Part shown: in pieces, positions 52,441 to 61,237 of the stretch | Position numbering within the stretch: the first letter of the stretch is position 1 | Layout: each line of letters opens with the position of its first letter | Assembly (NCBI GenBank): GCA_900546065.1 | Contig: URBK01000015.1 | Location: 6,024 to 70,023, forward strand | DNA from: an uncultured Alistipes sp. | GTDB lineage: Bacteria > Bacteroidota > Bacteroidia > Bacteroidales > Rikenellaceae | Reading direction: 5' to 3' | DNA length: 64,000 nt | Made by a program: the position numbers and the translations under genes | The notes under the pieces: model-generated | What the model was told of the DNA's origin: nothing | The model's database searches: none | What the model saw: the letters and a program-made list of their open reading frames with translations, nothing else

Positions 52441-53292
52441 CTAACGCTTTATGCGGCGCAGGAAACACTCGATAGTGTTCTCCATCAGGCAGCATATCGT
52501 CATCGGGCCGACACCTCCGGGAACGGGCGTTATGACCGATGCCTTGGGTTCGATGGCCGCAAAGTCGACATCGCCGCACAGTTTTCCAGTCTCGGGATCA
52601 CGGTTGACACCGACGTCTATGACGACGGCACCCTCCTTCACCATATCGGCCTTGACGAACTTGGGACGTCCGATGGCCACCACCAGAATATCGGCCCGGC
52701 GCGTCACCTCACCGAGGTTCTTCGTACGGCTGTGGGCGATAGTAACGGTAGCATTCTCGTCGAGCAGCAACTTCGACACAGGCAGGCCGACGATATTGCT
52801 GCGGCCGATGACAACGGCCTCGCGGCCCGAGATCTCGACACCGGCGCTCTTCAACATCTTGATGATACCCTTCGGCGTACACGGCAGCGTACAAGGCTGC
52901 TTCTGCCACAAGGCCGCCACATTCAGAGGGTGGAATCCGTCCACATCCTTCGACTTGTCGATTGCGGCGATAATCTTGTCCTCGTCGATATGTTTGGGCA
53001 GGGGCAGTTGCACAAGTATTCCGTCTACCCCATCATCGGCATTCAGCTCGGCGATCATACCCAGCAACTCATCTTCCGTAATGGTATCGGGACGGCGTAT
53101 CGTGGTATTGCGAATACCGACCTCGGCCGAAGCCTTCGCCTTGCCCTTGACGTAAGAGACACTGCCCGGATCCTCTCCCACGAGGATAACCACAAGGTGC
53201 GGCACTCGTCCATACTCGGCGGGGAACGTCGCCACGCGCTCCGCCATCTCGGCCTTGAGCTTGGCCGACAACTCTTTTCCGCTTATAATCAT
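52441..53292 (-). CDS. folD: Methylenetetrahydrofolate dehydrogenase/cyclohydrolase
   Basis: The 283-residue bifunctional enzyme makes 10-formyl-THF, the donor used by PurN and PurH. YVKGKAKASAEVGI (catalytic Lys), DGILVQLPLPKHID, the NADP loop VVIGRSNIVGLPVSKLL and PVPGGVGPMTICCLMENT are present. It closes the minus-strand purine cluster, 89 bases after purD. Confidence 0.96.
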   Translation of the reverse strand: MIISGKELSAKLKAEMAERVATFPAEYGRVPHLVVILVGEDPGSVSYVKGKAKASAEVGIRNTTIRRPDTITEDELLGMIAELNADDGVDGILVQLPLPKHIDEDKIIAAIDKSKDVDGFHPLNVAALWQKQPCTLPCTPKGIIKMLKSAGVEISGREAVVIGRSNIVGLPVSKLLLDENATVTIAHSRTKNLGEVTRRADILVVAIGRPKFVKADMVKEGAVVIDVGVNRDPETGKLCGDVDFAAIEPKASVITPVPGGVGPMTICCLMENTIECFLRRIKR

Positions 53293-53381
53293 AAATTCTT
53301 GTTTTTTCAGTTATACATCATCTGCACGTTTCACATCAGCGGCCGCAACCGCCATGCAAACCACCATCTGAGTGCCGACAG

Positions 53382-54638
53382 TTACTTCCCCGTAAGGGCC
53401 CAATGGCCTATATCGCTGCGATGGAAGAGGTTATCGCACTCTATGCGCTCGACGTCACGCAACGCAGCCTCACGAGCCTCGGGGATCGTGGCCCCACGGC
53501 CTACGACAAACAACACACGTCCGCCTGCCGTCACGATCTTGCCATCCTCGGCCTTCGTTCCCATGTGATATACCTTGCCTTCGACCTTGTCAAGACCTTT
53601 TATCTCGTAACCCTTCTCATACGATGCGGGGTAGCCCTTCGAGGCGAGCACTATGCCCAGAGCGGCAAAATCGTGCCACTCCAACTCGGCATCGCCGTCC
53701 TCGGCCACGGCACGGAATATCTCGACGATATCACTCTTCAGACGCGGCAGCACGACCTCCGTCTCGGGGTCGCCGAAGCGTGCATTGAACTCTATGACCT
53801 TTATACCCTGCTCGGTCTTCATAAGTCCGCCGTAGAGCACACCCTCGAAAGGACAGCCTTCGGCAACCATGGCCGCAGCCGTCGGTTTCATTATATGCTC
53901 CAGAGCGTATGCCTCATCCTCGGCCGTGATGAACGGCAGAGGCGAATATGCGCCCATACCTCCCGTATTGGGACCCTTGTCGCCGTCGTATGCACGTTTG
54001 TGGTCCTGTGCCAGCACCATAGGCCATACCCTCTTTCCCGAGACGAAACACATGAACGAAAACTCGGGGCCCGAGAGGAACTCCTCCACAACGACCCTGC
54101 CGCGCCCGAACTTGTTGTCGAGAAGCATGTCGCGCAACGCCTCATCAGCCTGCTCCTGCGTCTCGGCTATGACCACACCCTTACCGGCAGCCAGACCGTC
54201 ATATTTGAGCACCGTAGGCAGCGACCCCGCCTTGACGTATGCCGAAGCCTCGGCATAGTTGTCAAACGTATGGAACGCCGCCGTCGGGATGTTGTACTTG
54301 CGCATAAGCTCCTTGGCAAAGTCCTTGCTGCTCTCGATACGCGTAGCGCTCTTCGTCGGCCCGAATACGGATAATCCCGCCGCGCGGAACACATCCGTCA
54401 CACCCGCAGCCAATGCCGCCTCGGGGCCCACGACCGTAAGGTCTATACCCTTCTCCACGGCAAAGTCGCGCAGACGCTCGACATCGGTATCCTTTATGGC
54501 GACACACTCCGCCTGAAGGGCAATACCGGCGTTCCCGGGCGCACAATATATCTTCTCTACCTGCGGCGAACGAGACAGGGCATCCACGATGGCATGCTCG
54601 CGGCCGCCGCCTCCTATGACCAGAACCTTCATCACCAT
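53382..54638 (-). CDS. purD: Phosphoribosylamine-glycine ligase
   Basis: The 418-residue ATP-grasp enzyme makes GAR. MKVLVIGGGGREHAIVDAL, VLKYDGLAAGKGV, GPNTGGMGAYSPLPF and EFNARFGDPETEVVLPRL are typical. The start ATG at 54638 overlaps the purH stop as TAATG, which argues for coupled translation; ATG 54632 (MKVLV) is the alternative. Confidence 0.96.
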   Translation of the reverse strand: MVMKVLVIGGGGREHAIVDALSRSPQVEKIYCAPGNAGIALQAECVAIKDTDVERLRDFAVEKGIDLTVVGPEAALAAGVTDVFRAAGLSVFGPTKSATRIESSKDFAKELMRKYNIPTAAFHTFDNYAEASAYVKAGSLPTVLKYDGLAAGKGVVIAETQEQADEALRDMLLDNKFGRGRVVVEEFLSGPEFSFMCFVSGKRVWPMVLAQDHKRAYDGDKGPNTGGMGAYSPLPFITAEDEAYALEHIMKPTAAAMVAEGCPFEGVLYGGLMKTEQGIKVIEFNARFGDPETEVVLPRLKSDIVEIFRAVAEDGDAELEWHDFAALGIVLASKGYPASYEKGYEIKGLDKVEGKVYHMGTKAEDGKIVTAGGRVLFVVGRGATIPEAREAALRDVERIECDNLFHRSDIGHWALTGK

Positions 54639-56167
54639 TAATGTTTGAAGTGGCGCTCGCCAGTGAATACCATCGTTATGCCGTTCTCGTTGGCCTTCTT
54701 GATCGAATCCTCGTCACGGATGCTGCCGCCGGGCTGAACGATAGCCGTAACGCCATACTCGGCAGCCATGGCAACCGTATCATCGAAGGGGAAGAAACCG
54801 TCCGATGCCAGTACCAGATCCTTGTCGAAACCTGCCGCCTTGGCCTCCTTGAGTGCGATCTCGGCCGAACCCACACGGTTCATCTGTCCGGCACCCACGC
54901 CCAGCGTGCGGCCGTCCTTAACCACGACGATGGCATTCGACTTTACATGCTTGACGATTCTCCAACCGAAATTCATATCGGCCAACTGCCCGGCCGTAGG
55001 CTTCACGTCGGTGACACACTTGTCGGCCACAACCTCTGCCGTCTGTCGATCCAGCTCCTGTACCAACAGGCCGCCCGTAACGCTCACATACTGCTTGAGC
55101 TTGCGATCGTCGCGGCTCATGTCCACCTGCAGCAGACGCAGGTTCTTCTTCGTGGTCAGCACCTCCAGAGCGCCCTCCGAGAACGACGGAGCCATGATTA
55201 TCTCCAAGAATATGGGCTTCATCAACTCGGCAGCCTCGCGCGTAAGCTCACGGTTCACTGCCACGATACCACCGAAGATGCTCACCTTGTCGGCCTCGTA
55301 TGCTTTAGTCCACGCATCCTTGACATCCGTGCCGACAGCTGCACCGCACGGGTTCATGTGCTTCAGGCCCACGCAGAACGGCTCGTCAAACTCGCGTACG
55401 ATGCAGAGCGCCGCGTTGGCATCCTGAATATTGTTGTACGATAGCTCCTTGCCGTTAAGCTGCTTGGCCGTAGCCAGCGAATAGGCCCCGGCATCCGAGC
55501 TGCGGTAGAATTTGGCCTGCTGGTGGGGGTTCTCACCGTAGCGCAGCGACTGCACCAGATCGAAATCGAGGAACAACTTCTCGTTCAAACCGGCCTTCTC
55601 GCGCAGATACGACGCAATGCACGAATCATAGAGAGCCGTATGGGTAAAGGCCTTGGCCGAGAGTTTCAAACGCGTCTCGACGTCAGTATTGCCCGAAGCC
55701 TCGATCTGGCCGATCACCGTATCATAATCGGCAGGATCGCATACGACCGTCACATCCCTGTAGTTCTTGGCCGCGCTGCGCAGCATCGACGGGCCGCCGA
55801 TATCTATATTCTCGATGGCATCCTCCATCGTCACATCGGGTTTGGCTATGGTCTGACGGAAGGGATAGAGGTTGACGCAGACCATGTCTATGAACTCGAT
55901 GCCGTTCTCCTTCAACGCCTGAAGGTGGCTCGGGTTGTCACGGCGCGCCAACAGACCGCCATGCACCTTCGGATGGAGCGTCTTCACACGGCCGTCACAT
56001 ATCTCGGGGAACCCCGTGACGTCGCTTATGTTTATCACCTCCACGCCCTTCTCGCGCAAAAGTTTCATCGTACCGCCCGTGGCGATAATCTCCCAGCCGG
56101 CAGAGCGCAGACGTTGTGCGAACTCCACAACACCGCTCTTGTCGCTGACACTGATCAAAGCTCTCAT
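54638..56167 (-). CDS. purH: Bifunctional AICAR transformylase/IMP cyclohydrolase
   Basis: The 509-residue enzyme does the last two steps to IMP. The N-terminal MGS-like cyclohydrolase domain reads RALISVSDKSGVVEFAQRL...TGGTMKLL. The transformylase part has SLRYGENPHQQAKFY and LKHMNPCGAAVG with its active-site Lys-His, and ends at SDGFFPFDDTVAMAAEYGVTAIVQPGGSIRDED. It uses 10-formyl-THF. It lies 16 bases after purN. Confidence 0.97.
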   Translation of the reverse strand: MRALISVSDKSGVVEFAQRLRSAGWEIIATGGTMKLLREKGVEVINISDVTGFPEICDGRVKTLHPKVHGGLLARRDNPSHLQALKENGIEFIDMVCVNLYPFRQTIAKPDVTMEDAIENIDIGGPSMLRSAAKNYRDVTVVCDPADYDTVIGQIEASGNTDVETRLKLSAKAFTHTALYDSCIASYLREKAGLNEKLFLDFDLVQSLRYGENPHQQAKFYRSSDAGAYSLATAKQLNGKELSYNNIQDANAALCIVREFDEPFCVGLKHMNPCGAAVGTDVKDAWTKAYEADKVSIFGGIVAVNRELTREAAELMKPIFLEIIMAPSFSEGALEVLTTKKNLRLLQVDMSRDDRKLKQYVSVTGGLLVQELDRQTAEVVADKCVTDVKPTAGQLADMNFGWRIVKHVKSNAIVVVKDGRTLGVGAGQMNRVGSAEIALKEAKAAGFDKDLVLASDGFFPFDDTVAMAAEYGVTAIVQPGGSIRDEDSIKKANENGITMVFTGERHFKH

Positions 56168-56183
56168 ATCAAAATGTTTTATA

Positions 56184-56753
56184 TTATTTCAGCAATTTAT
56201 TTATCGTATCTATATACAGGTCATGCTCCACGGCATGTATCGCCGCCGTAAGCTCGTCGATGTCGCTACCCTCGTACGGCACGGCACGCTGCGCTATGAT
56301 GCGGCCGCCGTCGAGAGTCTCGTCGACATAATGTATCGTGGCACCGAAAACCTTGACGCCGAACTCCAAAGCCTGTTCTATGGCGTGCGCGCCCTTGAAC
56401 GATGGCAGCAGCGACGGATGAAGGTTGATGATGCGGCCGCGGTAGGCATCCAGAAGCGTAGGGCCGACGATGCGCATATACCCCGCAAGGCATATCAACT
56501 CGACACCAGCAACACGGCAGCGCGCGACGATCTCACTCTCGAACCCGGCCTTCGAGGCATAATCCTTAGGCGAGAATACGAAACTATCGACACCCATCTG
56601 CCGGGCGACCTCGCACACGCGTGCCCCCGGCTTGTCGCAAACCATAAGTGCAACCTCGGCGTTGACACGCCCCGCGGCCGCAGCATTTGCTATGGCCTCG
56701 AAATTGGATCCGTAACCGCTCGCAAAGACCGCTATCTTGTGTTTCCCTGCCAT
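56184..56753 (-). CDS. purN: Phosphoribosylglycinamide formyltransferase (folate-dependent)
   Basis: The 189-residue enzyme formylates GAR with 10-formyl-THF. IAVFASGYGSNFEAIANA is the phosphoribosyl site, and GRIINLHPSLLPSFKGAHAIEQALEFGVKVFGATIHYVDETLDGG contains the catalytic Asn-His-Asp set. It lies 6 bases after purM. PurT at 48838 gives the cell a second route. Confidence 0.96.
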   Translation of the reverse strand: MAGKHKIAVFASGYGSNFEAIANAAAAGRVNAEVALMVCDKPGARVCEVARQMGVDSFVFSPKDYASKAGFESEIVARCRVAGVELICLAGYMRIVGPTLLDAYRGRIINLHPSLLPSFKGAHAIEQALEFGVKVFGATIHYVDETLDGGRIIAQRAVPYEGSDIDELTAAIHAVEHDLYIDTINKLLK

Positions 56754-56759
56754 CGGCCG

Positions 56760-57785
56760 TTACTTTACAGTTACACCCTCACCGGCAACGATGCGACCGA
56801 TAACCGATGCACGCTCTCCGTGTGAGGCGAGAATATCGATTGCCTTCTGAGCCTCGGCAGCGTCCAGAGCGATCACCATGCCGATACCCATGTTGAATAT
56901 GTTGAACATCTCGCGGTGTGCGATCTTGCCGTACTTCTCCAAGAAACGGAATACGGGCAGGATCTCCCACGTCCCCTCGTCGATCTCGATACCCTGACCA
57001 TCGTTCACGATGCGCGGGATGTTCTCATCGAATCCGCCGCCCGTGATATGGCTGATACCGTGCACGTCGCAGTTGCGGATAACGTCCAGCACCTGCTTCA
57101 CATAGATGCGCGTGGGCGTAAGCAGCACCTCGCCCAGAGGCTTGTCGCCGAGGTCGGCATGCGGAGCGTGCAGGTCGAAACCGTTATCCTCGACGATCTT
57201 GCGCACGAGGCTGAAACCGTTCGAGTGTACACCCGTCGAGGCTATGCCGACAAGCACGTCTCCGACCTTGACCTTCGAGCCATCGATCAGACGCTCGCGC
57301 TCGACTACACCGCACGTAAAGCCCGCGATATCGTACTCGCCGTCGCCGTACATACCCGGCATCTCGGCCGTCTCGCCGCCAACCAACGCACAGCCTGCCT
57401 GACGGCATCCGTCGGCAACACCCGCAACGATGGCCTCGATCTTGGCCGGTTCGTTATGGCCGACGGCCACATAGTCGAGGAACAACAGAGGCTCGGCACC
57501 CTGTGCCAATACGTCGTTCACGCACATGGCCACGGCATCGATACCGATCGTATCGTGCTTGTCCATCGCAAAGGCGATCTTGAGTTTGGTGCCGACACCG
57601 TCGGTACCGCTTACCAGAATCGGCTCCCTGACATTGAGCGACGCCAGATCGAACATGCCGCCGAAGGCGCCTATGTTGCCCATGACACCCGGGCGCGAGG
57701 TAGAAGCGACATGCGACTTTATTCTGCGCACCACTTCGTATCCGGCTTCGAGATTCACGCCGGCCTTTTCATAACTTTCAGCCAT
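56760..57785 (-). CDS. purM: Phosphoribosylformylglycinamidine cyclo-ligase
   Basis: The 341-residue AIR synthetase starts [19 protein letters not shown] at ATG 57785. [37 protein letters not shown] and [23 protein letters not shown] are conserved. The open frame goes 34 codons further into the end of purF, but that lacks family sequence. The end of purF is 20 bases upstream. Confidence 0.96.
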   Translation of the reverse strand: MAESYEKAGVNLEAGYEVVRRIKSHVASTSRPGVMGNIGAFGGMFDLASLNVREPILVSGTDGVGTKLKIAFAMDKHDTIGIDAVAMCVNDVLAQGAEPLLFLDYVAVGHNEPAKIEAIVAGVADGCRQAGCALVGGETAEMPGMYGDGEYDIAGFTCGVVERERLIDGSKVKVGDVLVGIASTGVHSNGFSLVRKIVEDNGFDLHAPHADLGDKPLGEVLLTPTRIYVKQVLDVIRNCDVHGISHITGGGFDENIPRIVNDGQGIEIDEGTWEILPVFRFLEKYGKIAHREMFNIFNMGIGMVIALDAAEAQKAIDILASHGERASVIGRIVAGEGVTVK

Positions 57786-57805
57786 AATCTTATCTTGTTT
57801 TTGCA

Positions 57806-59221
57806 TTAAAACTTTCCATCCTTGTTGGCCTCCTCCAGCGTCGAATACAACGCTGTAGGATACTTGCCATTGAAGCAGGCAAGGCACATGTCGTTACGCG
57901 AACGCGCCGCCTCGAACAATGCCCCCTCCGAGATGAAGGCCAGCGAATCGGCACCGATCACACGCCGAACCTCCTCGACGCTCTTGTGGGCACACAACAG
58001 CTCGTCGTAGGTCGATATGTCGACACCGTAGAAACACGGGTGTGTGATCGGAGGGCTCGCTATACGCACATGCACCTCCGTAGCTCCGGCCTCGTGCAAC
58101 ATGTCGACTATGCGTTTCGACGTCGTGCCGCGCACGATCGAGTCGTCGATCAGCGCCACACGTTTGCCCCGCACGATGCTCTTTACGGCCGACAGCTTCA
58201 TCTTGACTCCCTTTTCACGCAGCGCCTGCGAGGGCTGTATGAACGTTCGGCCGACATATTTGTTCTTTATGAGGCCCATCTCGTAAGGCAGGCCGCCCTC
58301 CTCGCTGTATCCCATCGCCGCGCTCAAGCTCGAGTCGGGAACACCGACAACGATATCGGCATCGGCCGGTGCCTCGCGCCACAACAGCCGTCCCGTCTCC
58401 TTGCGGAAGGCATGTACGTTACACCCCTCGATGTCACTGTCGGGACGTGAGAAGTAGATATACTCCATGGCGCACATCTTGCGACGCTTGTACTGCGAAT
58501 AGTCGTTGCTGCGCAGACCGTGGTGATCCAGCGAAACAATCTCACCCGGCTCGACGTCGCGCACGAACTCGGCGCCTATCGTATCGAAGGCACACGTTTC
58601 GCTGCTGACGACCCAACCGTCATTCAGACGCCCCAGCGAGAGCGGACGCAATCCATATTTGTCGCGGCAGGCATATATGCGGCGCGGTGTCATGATAAGG
58701 AACGCAAATGCGCCCTCGATCATGTTCAACGCCTCGATTATGGCATCGATACGCTGCGCCTCGTGGTTGTTTTTCTTTATCAGGTGGGCCAATATCTCGC
58801 TGTCGGAGGTCGAATGGAAGAGACTTCCGTTGCCCTCGAGATAACGTCTCAGCTGCTCCGAATTGACTATGTTGCCATTGTGTGCCAGAGCGAAGTTACC
58901 CGTATAGTGTCGGAACGTAAAGGGCTGTACGTTGTCCAGACCCCCGCCTCCGGCCGTCGAGTAACGGACGTGGCCTATGGCCACCGTTCCGGGCAGATGT
59001 TCGAGCTTCTCCTTCGAGAAGACCTCCGTCACCAGACCCAGACCCTTCTCGCGGTGCATCGTCTCACCGTCGAAGGTGACTATACCGCACCCCTCCTGAC
59101 CGCGGTGCTGAAGACTGTGCAGCGCATAATAGGTTATGGAAGCGGCGTCGGGCACATTGAAGGCGCCGAAAACACCGCACTCCTCATGTAACGAGTCGAA
59201 TATTTGTTGTCTGTCCATCAT
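57806..59221 (-). CDS. purF: Amidophosphoribosyltransferase
   Basis: The product (about 471 residues) commits PRPP to purine synthesis. The class II amidotransferase domain has Cys in [23 protein letters not shown] and [10 protein letters not shown]. The PRPP loop is [23 protein letters not shown]-terminal [15 protein letters not shown] and [12 protein letters not shown] carry cysteines of the iron-sulphur type seen in Bacillus-like PurF. Starts at 59233, 59221 or 59218 are all possible; no ribosome site decides. Confidence 0.95.
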   Translation of the reverse strand: MMDRQQIFDSLHEECGVFGAFNVPDAASITYYALHSLQHRGQEGCGIVTFDGETMHREKGLGLVTEVFSKEKLEHLPGTVAIGHVRYSTAGGGGLDNVQPFTFRHYTGNFALAHNGNIVNSEQLRRYLEGNGSLFHSTSDSEILAHLIKKNNHEAQRIDAIIEALNMIEGAFAFLIMTPRRIYACRDKYGLRPLSLGRLNDGWVVSSETCAFDTIGAEFVRDVEPGEIVSLDHHGLRSNDYSQYKRRKMCAMEYIYFSRPDSDIEGCNVHAFRKETGRLLWREAPADADIVVGVPDSSLSAAMGYSEEGGLPYEMGLIKNKYVGRTFIQPSQALREKGVKMKLSAVKSIVRGKRVALIDDSIVRGTTSKRIVDMLHEAGATEVHVRIASPPITHPCFYGVDISTYDELLCAHKSVEEVRRVIGADSLAFISEGALFEAARSRNDMCLACFNGKYPTALYSTLEEANKDGKF

Positions 59222-59500
59222 TGTCGAAACCATAACAAACTATATCCAATACTTATAAGGCCGACGTACCACGTTCCGCATCTGCATTCGACACCCGCAT
59301 CATTACGCACGGGATGCCGACGCCGCCCGCCGTTATTCTTTTGCGCCAGTACACCGACTTCTATTGCGCAATCGCATTTGAACCATCTTATGCGCCGCGC
59401 TCTCTTTTAGTGTTTAGTGCCGATCACATAAACAGCCCTTTCTCTGCCGCAAATCATCGTCCATCACACATGCGTCACGTGAGTCACGTGAGCCTCATAA
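59222..59500. other. Gap inside the purine cluster between purF and purC
   Basis: About 280 bases, the only large gap in the cluster. No gene is supported. It contains two tandem copies of GTCACGTGA (59474-59491) just after the purC stop (minus strand). No clear promoter or terminator is seen. Confidence 0.4.
59474..59491. repeat. Tandem 9-bp repeat GTCACGTGA x2
   Basis: Two adjacent copies (59474-59482, 59483-59491), each with a palindromic CACGTG core, 10 bases downstream of the purC stop. This could be a protein-binding site or a chance repeat. Confidence 0.5.
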
Positions 59501-60226
59501 TCAGCCCTTTGCTTCATCGAGACTCTTAAGACGTGAATATATCTCCTCGTAGGCCTCGATCACATGGCCCATATCGCGACGGAAACGATCCTTGTCGAGT
59601 TTCTCCCCCGTACGGGTATCCCACAGACGGCATGTGTCGGGTGAGATCTCGTCGGCAAGGATGATACGTCCATCCTTCGTACGGCCGAACTCGATCTTGA
59701 AATCCACCAACGTAATGCCGACCTTGTCAAAGAGCTCCTGCAGCGCCGTGTTGATTTTGGCCGCAAGGTCATACATCACATGCAACTCGTCATACGTGGC
59801 AAGACCCAACGCCACGGCGTGGTGGTCGTTGATAAGCGGGTCCCCCAACTCGTCCTGCTTGTAGCATATATCATATATGACGTTCGAGGGCTTTGTCCCC
59901 TCCTTCAATCCGAGACGTTTGGCCATCGATCCCGCAACAACGTTGCGCACGATAACCTCCAGAGGTATCACTTCGACACGCCGACACAGTTGGTCGCGGT
60001 CGTTCAACGTCTCGATGTAGTGGCTCTCGATACCCGCCTCTCGCAGATATTTGAATATGATGCCCGATATTTTATTGTTCAGTACACCTTTGTTTACGAT
60101 AGTCGCCTTCTTGACATTGTTGAAAGCCGTTGCAGCATCCTTATATCGGATGATGATCCTGTCCTCGTCATCCGTCAGGTAGAGTTGCTTGACTTTGCCA
60201 TCGTGAAACATCTCAAGCTGCTTCAT
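59501..60226 (-). CDS. purC: Phosphoribosylaminoimidazole-succinocarboxamide synthase
   Basis: The 241-residue SAICAR synthetase starts MKQLEMFHDGKVKQLYLTDDEDRIIIRYKDAATAFN. PLEVIVRNVVAGSMAKRLG, VDFKIEFGR and LADEISPDTCRLWD are family motifs. It lies 23 bases after the EEP lipoprotein gene and before the 280-base gap. Confidence 0.96.
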   Translation of the reverse strand: MKQLEMFHDGKVKQLYLTDDEDRIIIRYKDAATAFNNVKKATIVNKGVLNNKISGIIFKYLREAGIESHYIETLNDRDQLCRRVEVIPLEVIVRNVVAGSMAKRLGLKEGTKPSNVIYDICYKQDELGDPLINDHHAVALGLATYDELHVMYDLAAKINTALQELFDKVGITLVDFKIEFGRTKDGRIILADEISPDTCRLWDTRTGEKLDKDRFRRDMGHVIEAYEEIYSRLKSLDEAKG

Positions 60227-60249
60227 TTGTCAGTTTATTTATTCGATAT

Positions 60250-61236
60250 TTACCTTATCATAAAATCCACCAATATCGGCAAATGATCCGACGGGCGGTG
60301 GAACCGCGTCGCCTCGTCGCGTACGGGGTTGCGCGTGTAGTCATCCTCGACGACATGTGCATCTACTATGTCATCGTACAGATCCTGCGTACAGTATACG
60401 AAGTCGATACGCGACTTGCCGTATGTCGTGGTGTGGAACTCTCCCTCATAACGGTCGCCTATAATATCAATATATGGCGTATTGTGCAGGATGTAGTCAT
60501 GCACCATAAGACGCGTGTCGTTATCATCGTATCCGTAGAACCAGTTGTCCTTAGGCGAACGCGAGTTGAAGTCACCCATCATCATCCAATAACCGCGCTC
60601 CGACTCCGGCGCCGCAAGTATCGTGTGACCGCACACATACTTCATCTCCATGAGACGGTAACGGTCGCCGCCGTGTTCGGCCTTGCTCGCATCACGATCC
60701 GCGGCACGGTAGGCATAGGCCTGCGGCCACGTGTGCAGCGTGACGATATTTATCTTGCGGCCGCCGCACTCGATACGCGCATGACACGCACCGTGCGACA
60801 CCACGCTGTCGGGCTCCTCACCGATGATGTCGAGCACCTTCTCGATAGGATACTTCGACGTGATCACCTGCGGATAGTTGTCCCGGTGTCCGCTCTTTGT
60901 CCAGTACTGGTGTCCGTACCGGGCTGCCAGCTCACCCCAATTATCCGGCAGATAACGATCCTCCGCAGCGCGGGCCTTGTTCGTGCCGTCCTCGTATATG
61001 GTCTGAGCCTCACACCAGACACACACGTCGGGATCGTAACGCTTGACCCACTCCACAAAGTTATCGTAGTTGTTGCCCTGATCGGCCCACATGCCGTTCT
61101 GTATATTCCAGTACAATACACGCAGAGGCGTCTCCTTGCTGCAGCCGCCGCACAACACAACAACTGCCGTCATGACAGCCGCGGCCGCCACGAACAACAT
61201 CCGACGAAATATTCCGATCAAGACTCCGCGTTTCAT
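60250..61236 (-). CDS. Endonuclease/exonuclease/phosphatase family lipoprotein
   Basis: The 328-residue protein has a lipoprotein signal ending VVLCGGC. The EEP fold is visible from VLYWNIQNGM (first Asn), VCVWCEAQTIY (metal Glu), GDFNSRSP (Asp/Asn) and RIDFVYC to RPSDHLPILVDF (catalytic His). It is probably a periplasmic or surface phosphodiesterase or phosphatase. It sits inside the purine cluster: its ATG is one base after the purL stop, and purC follows 23 bases on. A nucleotide or nucleic acid salvage role is suggested by context only. Confidence 0.87.
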   Translation of the reverse strand: MKRGVLIGIFRRMLFVAAAAVMTAVVVLCGGCSKETPLRVLYWNIQNGMWADQGNNYDNFVEWVKRYDPDVCVWCEAQTIYEDGTNKARAAEDRYLPDNWGELAARYGHQYWTKSGHRDNYPQVITSKYPIEKVLDIIGEEPDSVVSHGACHARIECGGRKINIVTLHTWPQAYAYRAADRDASKAEHGGDRYRLMEMKYVCGHTILAAPESERGYWMMMGDFNSRSPKDNWFYGYDDNDTRLMVHDYILHNTPYIDIIGDRYEGEFHTTTYGKSRIDFVYCTQDLYDDIVDAHVVEDDYTRNPVRDEATRFHRPSDHLPILVDFMIR

Positions 61237-61237
61237 A

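Noticed and set aside
53293..53381. Possible riboswitch between purD and folD
   Set aside because: GC-rich short stems are present but no known aptamer pattern could be recognised.
59204..59410. Possible small gene in the purF-purC gap
   Set aside because: His/Pro/Arg-rich translation, wrong strand for the cluster, no promoter.
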